The notes: generated by a model not told the origin, from the sequence alone. A DNA stretch of 64,000 nucleotides from Marinobacter manganoxydans MnI7-9 (GCF_000235625.1 NZ_AGTR01000014.1:124001-188000), one strand, 5' to 3'; shown: positions 16,678 to 27,071, counted from the first letter of the stretch. Translations and numbers: made by a program.

Positions 16678-16681
16678 TAAT
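16663..16681. promoter_or_regulatory. Fur box
   Basis: GATAATGATTATCATTAAT matches the 19-bp Fur consensus GATAATGATAATCATTATC at 16 or 17 positions, with the first nine bases identical. It overlaps the -10 of the plus-strand promoter, so Fur with iron would block transcription. It lies 61 bp upstream of the YeaC gene on the other strand. Confidence 0.8.
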
Positions 16682-16683
16682 TC

Positions 16684-16769
16684 ACCAAATGACGACGGTC
16701 GTATCATTTGGTCTCTCTCATCAGGAGCTAAAAGCTCTTTTAATGCCCCGCCTCTGGCGGGGCTTTTTT
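16684..16769 (+). ncRNA. candidate Fur-regulated small RNA (RyhB/PrrF-like layout)
   Basis: Predicted transcript of about 86 nt from the Fur-overlapped promoter to the intrinsic terminator, with no ORF. It has a 5' hairpin (CCAAATGA 16685-16692 with TCATTTGG 16704-16711), then a pyrimidine-rich single-stranded stretch TCTCTCTCATCAGGA (16712-16726) suited to pairing with ribosome-binding sites, a small stem GAGC/GCTC (16725-16737), an A/U-rich TTTTAAT patch like an Hfq site, and the terminator. Known Fur-controlled RNAs such as RyhB and PrrF have this order of parts and repress iron-using proteins. I cannot verify homology, so the identity rests on architecture. Expression would rise under iron limitation. 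Confidence 0.65.
16745..16769 (+). terminator. intrinsic terminator of the small RNA candidate
   Basis: GCCCCGCC-TCT-GGCGGGGC (8-bp perfect stem) is followed by six Ts on the plus strand. On the minus strand it directly follows the rhomboid stop but lacks a U-tract there, so it is built for plus-strand transcription. Confidence 0.85.
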
Positions 16770-17631
16770 ATGCGCCCCTTCTGCCTTTTACGGGCAAAAC
16801 CACCGCAAGGGCCAGGCCGGCAACGAATCCGCCCAGGTGCGCCTCGTTGGCCATACGCCCGAGCCCGATCATTTCCGGCAGCGGGGTAAACCCGATGACC
16901 ATCCACGCAACGGCAAAGGTTACCAACGCAGGTGGAAACTGAAACCTCGGTGCCGATCGCTGGCTGAGCCAACAATAGCCCAGAATCCCATAAACCACTC
17001 CCGATAGCCCACCGAACAACGGGCCCGAGACAAAATACTGCAGGCCGTTGGAAATCAGGCTAGTGATCACAAACAGCATGATTAGCCGGGCGCGACCATC
17101 AAACCACTCGATCTGGCTACCCAGAAACCAGAGCATGACCGAATTGAAAATGATGTGGGTCCAGCTGAAGTGCAGAAAATCCGGCGTCAGCAGCCGCCAG
17201 ACCTGGCCGCTTGCCAGCGTCGCTGTCAGCGCTTCAATGCGGCCGGCCATGGTGCTCCAGTCGTAATCCCGGGGGTCGATCACCATCAGGCTGGCCGCCA
17301 GCTCATTCTGCCCCATGGCCGTGAGCCAGACCATGGCTACCGCAAACACGATAATCCCCAGCACTAGCGGCGCATGACGCGGAGAAGGTTGCCAGCGGCC
17401 ACCAACAAACACCGGCGAGCGGTTCTGACGATCCACCGCTTCCCTGATCTCCGGTTCCGCCATAAAACGGTCAAGGGCCGAGAGCACGGGTTCCGCATGG
17501 GCGGGATCTTCCAGCCAGAGCACCTGGAACCCGCCCTCTTCCGTGATGCGGTGGGCCACACCCTGACCGTTCAGCCAACGGCTGAAGCCCGCCAGGTTTA
17601 CCGTGGTATCCAATTGCTTGACTCGGTACAC
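16768..17631 (-). CDS. rhomboid family intramembrane serine protease (GlpG-like)
   Basis: 287 residues. A cytoplasmic N-terminal domain of about 85 residues precedes six membrane helices. The rhomboid features are present: WRLLTPDFLHFSWTHIIFN (about 145-163) in the L1/TM2 region, the nucleophile Ser210 in GGLSGVVYG, and the partner His265 in NEAHLGGFVAG. Together they form the Ser-His dyad that cleaves helices of membrane proteins. The size and N-terminal domain resemble E. coli GlpG. GTG at 17631 is the start, with GGAG 6 nt upstream. It lies 43 bp after the phosphatase gene in the same direction. Confidence 0.93.
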   Translation of the reverse strand: MYRVKQLDTTVNLAGFSRWLNGQGVAHRITEEGGFQVLWLEDPAHAEPVLSALDRFMAEPEIREAVDRQNRSPVFVGGRWQPSPRHAPLVLGIIVFAVAMVWLTAMGQNELAASLMVIDPRDYDWSTMAGRIEALTATLASGQVWRLLTPDFLHFSWTHIIFNSVMLWFLGSQIEWFDGRARLIMLFVITSLISNGLQYFVSGPLFGGLSGVVYGILGYCWLSQRSAPRFQFPPALVTFAVAWMVIGFTPLPEMIGLGRMANEAHLGGFVAGLALAVVLPVKGRRGA

Positions 17632-17674
17632 CGTTTACTCCGCCTCCGGAAATGATTCAGCCACAACGCTCGGT

Positions 17675-18688
17675 CTAGCGTGCGAGACTGTCCTCGCTAT
17701 TGGGATAATCCGCTTGCTCCGGTCTTTCCACATCAACCCAGACAAATTTGTCCCGGGAAAGTGCCCGCTCACCATCCATTCGGTAAGCGACCAACCGCCC
17801 GTACTTCACGGCACTGTAGTCGATGCACGCGACATTGGATTTGAGCGGCGCCGGCTCTCCTTCCATCCAGTAATGCCCGACAAAAACCGGGGGCGCATCG
17901 AGAGGATAACTGATCAGCTGCTTTCGCTCGCTTTCCGTCAATACGCGGCTTGCCACTTCCGGTGGCAACGGGTCCGGCTGGAAGACAACATCGGCATAGG
18001 TATGAGGATCGTCGGCCCAGAACTTGGTTCGGAAAAACTCGCGCACATAGCCATCCCGACCGGTGATGGTCATTCCCCGGGGGAGCCGCAGATCCGTCCC
18101 CCTCAAAAGGGTATCCATAACCTGCCCGGCAAAAGACTCGATGGCGGCAGAGGCGTGCAGGAAATCCTCATCAATGCACGCACCACCCTGCGACTGCTTG
18201 AATTTCTCGATCAGGTCGCCATCCCAACACGCGTGCACAACGCGGAAATCCTCGTCGTCGATGAACAGCGGTATGGTGTAGAACCACTCGAGAAACTCAT
18301 TCCACTCGTAGGGGTGCGCTTCGAACTGCTCGAGAGTCTCGCGGATCAGGCGGTCGTGACGCGCGTTGTGCTCGCGCAGGAAGGTTTTGCCGCTGCCCGG
18401 GCGCGCCCGCGTACAGTAACCCAGGGCATTGTACTCATGGTTGCCCATGACAATTCGGGCCGAACCATGTTCCACCATATCGCGCACAAGGTGCAGGGCT
18501 TCACGGATGCGTGGGCCACGATCAATGATATCGCCGATGAAGATCGCCTGACGACGGGGGTGCTGGTAGACCCCGTTGATCTTCCGATAGCCCATCTGGT
18601 CCAGCAATCGGGCCAGGGTATTGGCACAGCCGTGAATGTCGCCAATGATGTCGTAACCGCGGTTTGCGGTCGGTTTTGTCGCAGCCAT
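17675..18688 (-). CDS. PPP-family serine/threonine phosphatase-like metallophosphoesterase
   Basis: 337 residues. The metallophosphoesterase signatures are complete: GDIHG (16-20), GDIIDRG (52-58) and GNHE (82-85), with later His residues (VVHACWD, FVGHYWMEG) completing the dinuclear metal site. These are the motifs of the PPP phosphatase/ApaH group; whether the substrate is a phosphoprotein or a nucleotide is not clear. ATG 18688 lies 2 nt after the nadK stop; a TTG at 18694 in frame could add two residues. Tight spacing implies co-transcription and coupling with nadK. Confidence 0.88.
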   Translation of the reverse strand: MAATKPTANRGYDIIGDIHGCANTLARLLDQMGYRKINGVYQHPRRQAIFIGDIIDRGPRIREALHLVRDMVEHGSARIVMGNHEYNALGYCTRARPGSGKTFLREHNARHDRLIRETLEQFEAHPYEWNEFLEWFYTIPLFIDDEDFRVVHACWDGDLIEKFKQSQGGACIDEDFLHASAAIESFAGQVMDTLLRGTDLRLPRGMTITGRDGYVREFFRTKFWADDPHTYADVVFQPDPLPPEVASRVLTESERKQLISYPLDAPPVFVGHYWMEGEPAPLKSNVACIDYSAVKYGRLVAYRMDGERALSRDKFVWVDVERPEQADYPNSEDSLAR

Positions 18689-18690
18689 GA

Positions 18691-19575
18691 TCAACTCGCT
18701 GATATTTCACTAGCCCAGCCAAGCTTGTCACGGCAGGTGGCGTAGAAATTATGGTCTGTGGGGTGAATCAACCGGATCTTGAACGGCTTTTTGGTAATGC
18801 GAATGATATCGCCTGGCGCGCAGGCAATGTTCATCTGGCCGTCAAAGCTGATTTGCGGATAGGTTTCATTGGTCTCCCCGATCACCAGTTTGATTTCACT
18901 CTTGCCATCGACAACGATCGGCCGGCTACTGAGAGTGTGGGGAAACATGGGCACCAGAACAATGGCGTCCAGCTTCGGGTGCATAATCGGACCACCGGCA
19001 GACAGCGAATAGGCGGTAGACCCTGTCGGCGTAGAGACAATCAGGCCATCCGAACGCTGGCTGTACACGAAATGGCCGTCGATGAAGAGGTCAAAGCCAA
19101 TCATCCGGGTGGATTTACCGGGATGCAGTACGACATCGTTCAGGGCCGTACCAAACCCCAGGGGCTGGCCGTTGCGCTCAACATTGCCATCCAGCAGGAA
19201 CCGCGTCTCCTCCATGTACTCGCCTTCCAGAACCTTGCCCAGGCGCTCCTCAAGATCGGACGGCGAAATGTCAGTCAGGAAGCCCAACCGCCCACGGTTC
19301 ACCCCAAGCAGGGGAATCTTGGACTTGGCCAACTCCCGGGCGGCGCCCAGAAGGCTGCCATCCCCGCCAACCACGATGACCAGATCACAGATTTCGCCCA
19401 GAAGCTTTTTGCTGGCCACCTGCAGGCCATGCCCTGGCAGCATGCTGGCTGTGTCTTCTTCAAGAATGACGTGGTAATTGTTGGTGATCAGGTACTGTTT
19501 GAGCTGGCGCAGTGATTCAACCACTTTCACACTGCCCATTCGGCCAATTACACCAATGTTCCTGAACTGATCCAT
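18691..19575 (-). CDS. nadK: NAD kinase
   Basis: 294 residues, the length of E. coli NadK. The catalytic GGDGS motif is at 70-74, and the conserved SDGLIVSTPTGSTAYSLSAGG segment and LNDVVLHPG follow. The enzyme phosphorylates NAD to NADP in the cytoplasm. ATG 19575 is preceded by AGGA with 6-nt spacing. It starts the nadK-phosphatase-rhomboid series; the coiled-coil protein gene (19687-20934) is 111 bp upstream in the same direction. Confidence 0.98.
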   Translation of the reverse strand: MDQFRNIGVIGRMGSVKVVESLRQLKQYLITNNYHVILEEDTASMLPGHGLQVASKKLLGEICDLVIVVGGDGSLLGAARELAKSKIPLLGVNRGRLGFLTDISPSDLEERLGKVLEGEYMEETRFLLDGNVERNGQPLGFGTALNDVVLHPGKSTRMIGFDLFIDGHFVYSQRSDGLIVSTPTGSTAYSLSAGGPIMHPKLDAIVLVPMFPHTLSSRPIVVDGKSEIKLVIGETNETYPQISFDGQMNIACAPGDIIRITKKPFKIRLIHPTDHNFYATCRDKLGWASEISAS

Positions 19576-19686
19576 GAAGTTTCCTGTGATGTCGGGATGC
19601 GGCGGGGACCAACGAAACCGTTACCCCGGTGACAATCTGGCGTACAGTTTAACGAAAGTCACCCCGATACTGAAAAAGTTCGAACC

Positions 19687-20934
19687 TCAGGCCTGGTGTT
19701 TCTCACACCGATCGTCAACGCCCGGGCGGAATTCCGAGGGTTGGCTTACCCGCAGGATAGGCTCACCGCAGGGTTTGCCATCATTGCCCTTGTGGGTGCA
19801 CACAGGATTTTCATAGTGATCCAGCCATTCACGATAGGCGGGTTCATTCATGCCGCAGCGTTCCGCGGCATAGGCGGTGGGGTTGCTGAAGTAGGTCTCA
19901 ATGTCCTTGAAGGGCAGCGTTACGTGACCGACGCCTGGCTGGTAGGCCACCAGGAACACCGCCTGGCGCTGCAGGTGGTCCATGATGGAGTCTTCCGGAG
20001 GTTCGCGGTTTCTCAGCTCGTGGTTCTCTTCCTCGAGAGCGACAATCTTCTCGTCTCTCAGCTCGAGTTCACGCTGACGCCGCTCCAGCTGCTCCCTGAG
20101 GAGCAGGAGCTCGGCACCCGCGTTTGAATCCTCCCGCTGTTTCTCCTCACCTACCGCGGCCATCTGCTCCTGCATGGCGAGGTACTGCTCGTTTCTTTCG
20201 GAAAGTCGCTTCTTGAGCTGCTCATTACTGAGGCGCTGGCGTTCGTATTTCTGCTCGAGATCCGCAATATCACTGCGTAACCCCTGGACCTCCAGCCGGT
20301 GCTCTCGCTGGATATCCGAAAGCGCATCGCGGTGGACACTCTGGAGGGTCTTGATCCGCAGGCGTTGCTCACGAATCAACTGCGCCAGGCGGGAACGGTC
20401 GGCGGCGGCTGCGGCCTCTTCGCGCTCCGAAGAATCTTCTGCCTGCTCACTCAGAACCGGAATATTCTCTTCCTGTACCGGCTCAACTTTGCGGAATTTA
20501 AGGCTATTGGCCTCTACTGCCTTGCGAATGGCCTGGAAATGATTATTCCCCGGGGTCATGTCCGGGTCCCAAAGATCCTCCTTGAACTTGGGATCGGGGC
20601 ATTGGCTTCGGCAAACCAGCCGGATCGGACCACCGCCCATGTCCGGCCCCTTGGCGCCTTGCCTGGCGAGCTCTTCAATCGGCAGGTTCCAGTGACTGTC
20701 TGCCCTGCCCTCCTCATCAAACCAGATTCGGAAGAACACGAGTGCCTGAACCCGAAGATCGGGACTCAACTCAACCAGAACAGCCCTGACATCGGTTTCG
20801 GCAAGATCGGACAGCCCAACGTAGCCATCCAGGAAAGCGCCGAATTCCGTGGCCCGCATTTCGCGAGCCACCTGGCTTCCTTCCACAAAAAATACCGCCG
20901 AATAACCATCGGTTGCCTGGTCGGCAGACACCAT
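19687..20934 (-). CDS. conserved coiled-coil protein with C-terminal Cys cluster, function unknown
   Basis: 415 residues from ATG 20934, which has GGAG 8 nt upstream; the frame is open 40 codons further but without a better site. Residues 1-150 look globular (MVSADQATDGYSAVFFVEG at the start). About 165-320 is a long Glu/Arg/Gln-rich coiled coil. The last 100 residues are globular again and end with CTHKGNDGKPCGEP and DDRCEKHQA, a possible zinc-binding arrangement. I do not recognise a family with known function. Its place between nadK and fadH resembles Pseudomonas gene order. The coiled coil suggests a structural or scaffolding role, no more. Confidence 0.75.
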   Translation of the reverse strand: MVSADQATDGYSAVFFVEGSQVAREMRATEFGAFLDGYVGLSDLAETDVRAVLVELSPDLRVQALVFFRIWFDEEGRADSHWNLPIEELARQGAKGPDMGGGPIRLVCRSQCPDPKFKEDLWDPDMTPGNNHFQAIRKAVEANSLKFRKVEPVQEENIPVLSEQAEDSSEREEAAAAADRSRLAQLIREQRLRIKTLQSVHRDALSDIQREHRLEVQGLRSDIADLEQKYERQRLSNEQLKKRLSERNEQYLAMQEQMAAVGEEKQREDSNAGAELLLLREQLERRQRELELRDEKIVALEEENHELRNREPPEDSIMDHLQRQAVFLVAYQPGVGHVTLPFKDIETYFSNPTAYAAERCGMNEPAYREWLDHYENPVCTHKGNDGKPCGEPILRVSQPSEFRPGVDDRCEKHQA

Positions 20935-21139
20935 TGCACGTTCTCCAAAGTTCAACGACTCGACACCACACGACAGAACACTGAGAGATGTTCCATCCGA
21001 TCGTGGTGCCGGCCTCTTCAACCCCAGCCTCCCGGAGCCGGGGCGAAGACGCAAGCTGACAGACTCAAAGCTATTAGTCTAGCCAGACAATCGTTTCTGC
21101 ACAGGGAAAAAGTGCAACGATTTGTGATCGTGTTTGCGC

Positions 21140-23278
<2,139 letters not shown>

Positions 23279-23363
23279 TTAAACTACCCGCGCATCTTGC
23301 CATCGACAATATCCAGGGATAACATTTTATTATCTTTGCATAACATGTCAGACAAAGGCTTCA

Positions 23364-24413
23364 ATGAACGCCCACCTCTCCAGCCCGTCAAAAAACCGAA
23401 ACTCACTCGGGGACATCAGTGTTCTCTATGTGTCGGCTCTTTTGCGGGCCGCCGAAGCCGAAGGCGCCAGCAGCGCAGAACTGGCATCCCGTTTCCAGCT
23501 TGACCATCAGACCCTGACATCACCGGAAGCGCGCATCAGCATCCCGCGGTTTATGCGTCTGGGGCATGCCGCGATCAACGAGACCGGCAACCCGGCTCTC
23601 GGGCTGAGGATGGGTGCGCTATCACGCCCTGTCGACGCGGGTATTGCAGGGCTGGCCGGAGAAACCGCCGGCACCGCTGGCGCAGCACTCGCCACGCTGA
23701 TTCGATACGCTCTGCTAACCAGCCGCAATAGCCGTGGCGTTCCAACGGTCCAACCGGAAACCCGGCAAGCAAAGTTCTACTCGATTCGTCCCTATAACGG
23801 CTTCAACTACTTCGTGGTGGATTCTGTTCTTGCCGCGTGGACCCAGTTTCTCAGGACCGTTACGGGCCGTTATGACGTTCTGGAGAAGGTCACTATCGAA
23901 TACCGATCAATCGGCCAGGATGATTTGTTCGAGAGCTGGTTCCGCTGCCCCGTGCAGTTTGGAGCTTCGAGCAACAGCCTTACCGTTCGTCAGGACATTT
24001 GGGAAAGCGCCAGCCAGCAGGCTCAGCCCGCCATGCATGAAAAGCTTTCGGATCTCTGCGAACGGGAACTGCAGCAGATACGACGGGGGTGGACCACAGG
24101 CGACCGCGTAAAAAACCTTCTCACACCCCTGTTTCGGGGCGAGACACCCAGCCTGGAAACCATTGCAGTTAAACTGGGGATTGCGCCATGGACGCTCCAG
24201 AGACAACTGGCCGCCGAGGGAACCGGATTCAGGGAACTGGTGGATGAAACGCGAAAACAGTTAGCGCGGGATTATATTCGGGAGACAGAGACATCACTGG
24301 CAGAGATTGCCTGGCTTCTGGGTTTTGCCAATCCTGCGGCCTTCCACAAAGCCTACCGGCGCTGGTTCAATCTAAGCCCCGGGGAGCACCGAAAGCAGAT
24401 CAGGCATGGATGA
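23364..24413 (+). CDS. AraC family transcriptional regulator, divergent from fadH
   Basis: 349 residues. The N-terminal two thirds resemble the ligand-binding domain of OruR/ArgR-type AraC regulators; the C-terminal 100 residues contain two helix-turn-helix units (SLETIAVKLGIAPWTLQRQLAAEG and TSLAEIAWLLGFANPAAFHKAYRRW) ending SPGEHRKQI. The divergent placement with a shared 154-bp gap suggests control of fadH, perhaps by a fatty-acid or acyl-CoA signal. The ligand is unknown. The ribosome-binding site (AAAGG) is weak. Confidence 0.9.
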   Translation: MNAHLSSPSKNRNSLGDISVLYVSALLRAAEAEGASSAELASRFQLDHQTLTSPEARISIPRFMRLGHAAINETGNPALGLRMGALSRPVDAGIAGLAGETAGTAGAALATLIRYALLTSRNSRGVPTVQPETRQAKFYSIRPYNGFNYFVVDSVLAAWTQFLRTVTGRYDVLEKVTIEYRSIGQDDLFESWFRCPVQFGASSNSLTVRQDIWESASQQAQPAMHEKLSDLCERELQQIRRGWTTGDRVKNLLTPLFRGETPSLETIAVKLGIAPWTLQRQLAAEGTGFRELVDETRKQLARDYIRETETSLAEIAWLLGFANPAAFHKAYRRWFNLSPGEHRKQIRHG

Positions 24414-24438
24414 CATCGGTGATGGTTTCATCCCTTGC

Positions 24439-24525
24439 CTATAACTCCATGGCGTCGTCCCAGCCATCATCGTCTTCATATTCTTCGAACTGGTTTTCAA
24501 TCAACTCTTCTTCGTAATCCCGCAT
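24439..24525 (-). CDS. 28-residue acidic small protein
   Basis: An ORF of 28 codons beginning MRDYEEELIENQFEEYED and ending DDGWDDAMEL. About half of the residues are Asp or Glu. AGGAAGG lies 5-8 nt before the ATG, and a weak promoter (TTGAGA, 17 bp, GAAAAT) lies upstream. It follows tRNA-Asp on the same strand by 138 bp and could also be read through from it. There is no signal peptide or membrane segment. No function is recognised. The good ribosome-binding site and clean composition are the support. Confidence 0.6.
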   Translation of the reverse strand: MRDYEEELIENQFEEYEDDDGWDDAMEL

Positions 24526-24663
24526 CACAGCCTTCCTGATTCCTGAATTTTCAGAAATAGCCTAGAAGTTCTCAATGACAGAACGATGACAATGAAGCTT
24601 GGCGTTGAATGTAATGCAACTGGAGAAGTCGGATAACGTGAAAGGTAAAACGAGGGGAAAAAA

Positions 24664-24740
24664 TGGCGGAGCGGACGGGACTCGAACCCGCGACCCCCGG
24701 CGTGACAGGCCGGTATTCTAACCAACTGAACTACCGCTCC
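24664..24740 (-). tRNA. tRNA-Asp (GTC anticodon)
   Basis: 77 nt including an encoded CCA. The acceptor stem GGAGCGG pairs with CCGCTCC, the D arm has GTTCAGTTGGTTAGAAT, the anticodon stem CCGGC/GCCGG encloses CTGTCAC (anticodon GTC), and the T arm has GCGGG TTCGAGT CCCGT. All stems are intact. Six Ts follow the CCA almost immediately. Confidence 0.99.
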
Positions 24741-24814
24741 GTGCGGGTCATCACAGCTCGCCTCGAAAAGGCTTGGCAATCAAGGGTGTGATTGCTCTGT
24801 GACAACGAGGGCGC

Positions 24815-24842
24815 ATTATAAAGAGGCGCCCTGTTATGTCAA
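24815..24842 (-). promoter_or_regulatory. strong promoter of tRNA-Asp
   Basis: TTGACA (24842-24837) and TATAAT (24820-24815), both perfect, are separated by 16 bp, followed by a GC-rich discriminator (GCGCCC). Such discriminators mark stringently controlled stable-RNA promoters. The leader to the tRNA is about 70 nt. Confidence 0.88.
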
Positions 24843-24878
24843 CGCTTTTCCTAAAATATTTTCAGAAAAAGCGTTCTG

Positions 24879-25910
24879 TTACATGGCATCGACCATGGCG
24901 TCCTTGCCCTGGGCGGTTTTGCGGTATTCGATAGGTGTCATTCCGGACCAGCGTTTGAATGCGCGATAAAAAGTGCTGGGCTCAGAAAAGCCGGTCAGGT
25001 AGACAATCTCATCAATGGATTCATCGGTGGTTGCCAGCAACTGACGGGCCAGGCGATAGCGAAAATCCGCGAGTACCTGATTGAAACTGGTCTCGGCCTC
25101 TGTCAGCCGGGTACGCAGGGTCCTCGGCTTGATGCCGAGCCGCTCGGCGACGGCATCGAGGGTGACCTCTCCACTATCGAGGAGCTCTGCGACAATCCGC
25201 TCCACCTGACCAACGATGTCTTTCTTCTCCAACCGGGCAACCTGTTCGCTGGCAAACCGCTCGTGCAGATCCAGCAGCTCCGGCTCGGCATGCGGCGAAG
25301 CATGGGAAAGCAGCTTGGCCGGGAAATACAGCCGGTTTTCCGGCGCACCGAAGGTGACATCGCACCCCAGCACCTCGCGAACATGATCCTGGCCCTCGGC
25401 ACGCTCATGCTCGAACTCGATGCGTGACGGGTAAAAGTTGCCATCGGTGATGGAGCGGAAAAAGGTAATCAGTCCCAGCACGAAACATTCATTGAAATGC
25501 CGTAAACGACGTACATCATCAGACGCTGCATCCAGAACCATGCAGGCATCGTCGCCCTCAATGAAGAAATCGGTGTTAGCGGCATCACTCAGCAGACGCT
25601 GATAGTTCTGGGCCCGACGCAGGCCCTCGCCGAAGGTTGGGCTGCTCAGAAAAAGGTATTCCAGCACCTGCCCCTTATACGCTGGCAGCAACTGTCCCAG
25701 ATGCAGGCCAACATCCGGATCGCCGGAAACATCCTCAACAGCCTGCCAGAAGTACATCTGCGCACTGTGGGGAGTTCGAAGCTGTTCGGTATAAACGTAA
25801 TTTTCATCCACACCCAGACGGCTGAAAATCGCATTGGTATCGATTCCCTTCTTTTTCATCGCCTCATAAATCAGGCGCAACATCACTCCCGCGTCACGAA
25901 GTTCCTGCAT
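24879..25910 (-). CDS. AraC family transcriptional regulator
   Basis: 343 residues from ATG 25910 (MQELRDAGVMLRLIYEAMKK); the frame is open 66 codons further upstream, but those residues are not family-like. The N-terminal domain is the Arabinose_bd type of OruR/ArgR regulators; the C-terminus has two helix-turn-helix units (VTLDAVAERLGIKPRTLRTRL and DESIDEIVYLTGFSEPSTFYRAFKRW) and ends GMTPIEYRK. It is divergent from the MaoC gene across 285 bp and may control it, as similar pairs do in lipid metabolism. The ligand is unknown. Confidence 0.9.
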   Translation of the reverse strand: MQELRDAGVMLRLIYEAMKKKGIDTNAIFSRLGVDENYVYTEQLRTPHSAQMYFWQAVEDVSGDPDVGLHLGQLLPAYKGQVLEYLFLSSPTFGEGLRRAQNYQRLLSDAANTDFFIEGDDACMVLDAASDDVRRLRHFNECFVLGLITFFRSITDGNFYPSRIEFEHERAEGQDHVREVLGCDVTFGAPENRLYFPAKLLSHASPHAEPELLDLHERFASEQVARLEKKDIVGQVERIVAELLDSGEVTLDAVAERLGIKPRTLRTRLTEAETSFNQVLADFRYRLARQLLATTDESIDEIVYLTGFSEPSTFYRAFKRWSGMTPIEYRKTAQGKDAMVDAM

Positions 25911-26195
25911 AAGATCCCGTTTTCTTATTTGTTGACTTCTACTTTGGCCGGCCGGACAGTCGCCGGGGCTCGCCAGGTCAATGCCTGATCTGGCAGGGTT
26001 TGCCACACTCCAGAGGTTTGTCAGATCCAGAGGGCCCAGAAAAGGCACCCTGTTAGACAATCGTCTTATATTAGAGCATATCAGGCCACGAACGCCGAGT
26101 TGTACCAAAATGTAAAAAAAAGCATATCCTCTGCTACTACGCTTTTACTCAGGCAGCGCCGGCATTTCCGGTCGAGGCTATAAAGGAGAACATCC

Positions 26196-27071
26196 ATGCC
26201 AGAGACCCTCGTTTACCACACGACACCACCCGCCCTATTGCCCATGTATGGCAGAACACTGCTGCCGAAACAAAAGCAAACCGGCGGTGACGTCAGCATC
26301 CCGGAGTTAGCCGCCAGCCTGCTTGGCGTCAGTACTGCCGGCAAGAACCTCAAGCGCTACCAGCAGGTCTGTGGCTTCGCGGCAGGTAGTCATCTGCCCG
26401 TTACCTGGCCCCATGTGCTGGCTTTTCCACTGCACCTGAAACTGCTCACCGAGAAGGCCTTCCCCCTGCCGCTGCTGGGCCTGGTGCACCTGCGAAACAC
26501 CATTACCCAGCACCGGCCGATCGGCACCGGGGAGAACCTGGATTTATCTGTACGACTGGGGAATACCGCAAAAAGTGACCGGGGCGTGGAGTTTGATCTC
26601 ATCACCGAGGCTCGCTCGGCTGGCAAACTGGTCTGGGAAGAAGCGAGCACAACGTTGTTCCGACAACCGGATGGCGAGAGCAAGTCGTCCGGCAAAAAAA
26701 CACCGCCAGAGCTGGAACGTTATCCGAACACCGAAAATTTCAAGGCGCCCGAATCGATTGGCCGGCAATACGCCCGGGTATCCGGCGACAGCAACCCGAT
26801 CCACATGCATGCCCTGAGCGCCAAAGCGTTCGGCTTTCCAAGGGCAATCGCCCACGGTATGTGGACCAAAGCCCACGCACTGGCGCTACTGGAACAACAG
26901 GAAGGCTGGCAAGCCAGTGCCCTCAGCATCAGCTGCCAGTTCAAGAAACCGCTGTTTCTGCCTGGTACAGCCCAGCTGAACTGGAAAACCGGAGAAACGG
27001 GGTGGGACTACCAGGTGCTGAATGCCAAAGGCGATGCGCCCCATCTAACCGGGCGCGTCGACTGGCTTTAG
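26196..27071 (+). CDS. MaoC-like acyl-CoA hydratase/dehydratase
   Basis: 291 residues. The C-terminal hot-dog domain contains YARVSGDSNPIHMH (about 192-205) and AFGFPRAIAHGMW, the hydratase 2 motif with the catalytic Asp and His. The N-terminal half is a degenerate hot-dog domain. Such proteins hydrate enoyl-CoA or dehydrate hydroxyacyl chains in fatty-acid or polyhydroxyalkanoate metabolism. A clear AAAGGAG site precedes the ATG. Its stop overlaps that of the convergent histidine kinase gene. The AraC regulator upstream is the likely controller. Confidence 0.87.
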   Translation: MPETLVYHTTPPALLPMYGRTLLPKQKQTGGDVSIPELAASLLGVSTAGKNLKRYQQVCGFAAGSHLPVTWPHVLAFPLHLKLLTEKAFPLPLLGLVHLRNTITQHRPIGTGENLDLSVRLGNTAKSDRGVEFDLITEARSAGKLVWEEASTTLFRQPDGESKSSGKKTPPELERYPNTENFKAPESIGRQYARVSGDSNPIHMHALSAKAFGFPRAIAHGMWTKAHALALLEQQEGWQASALSISCQFKKPLFLPGTAQLNWKTGETGWDYQVLNAKGDAPHLTGRVDWL

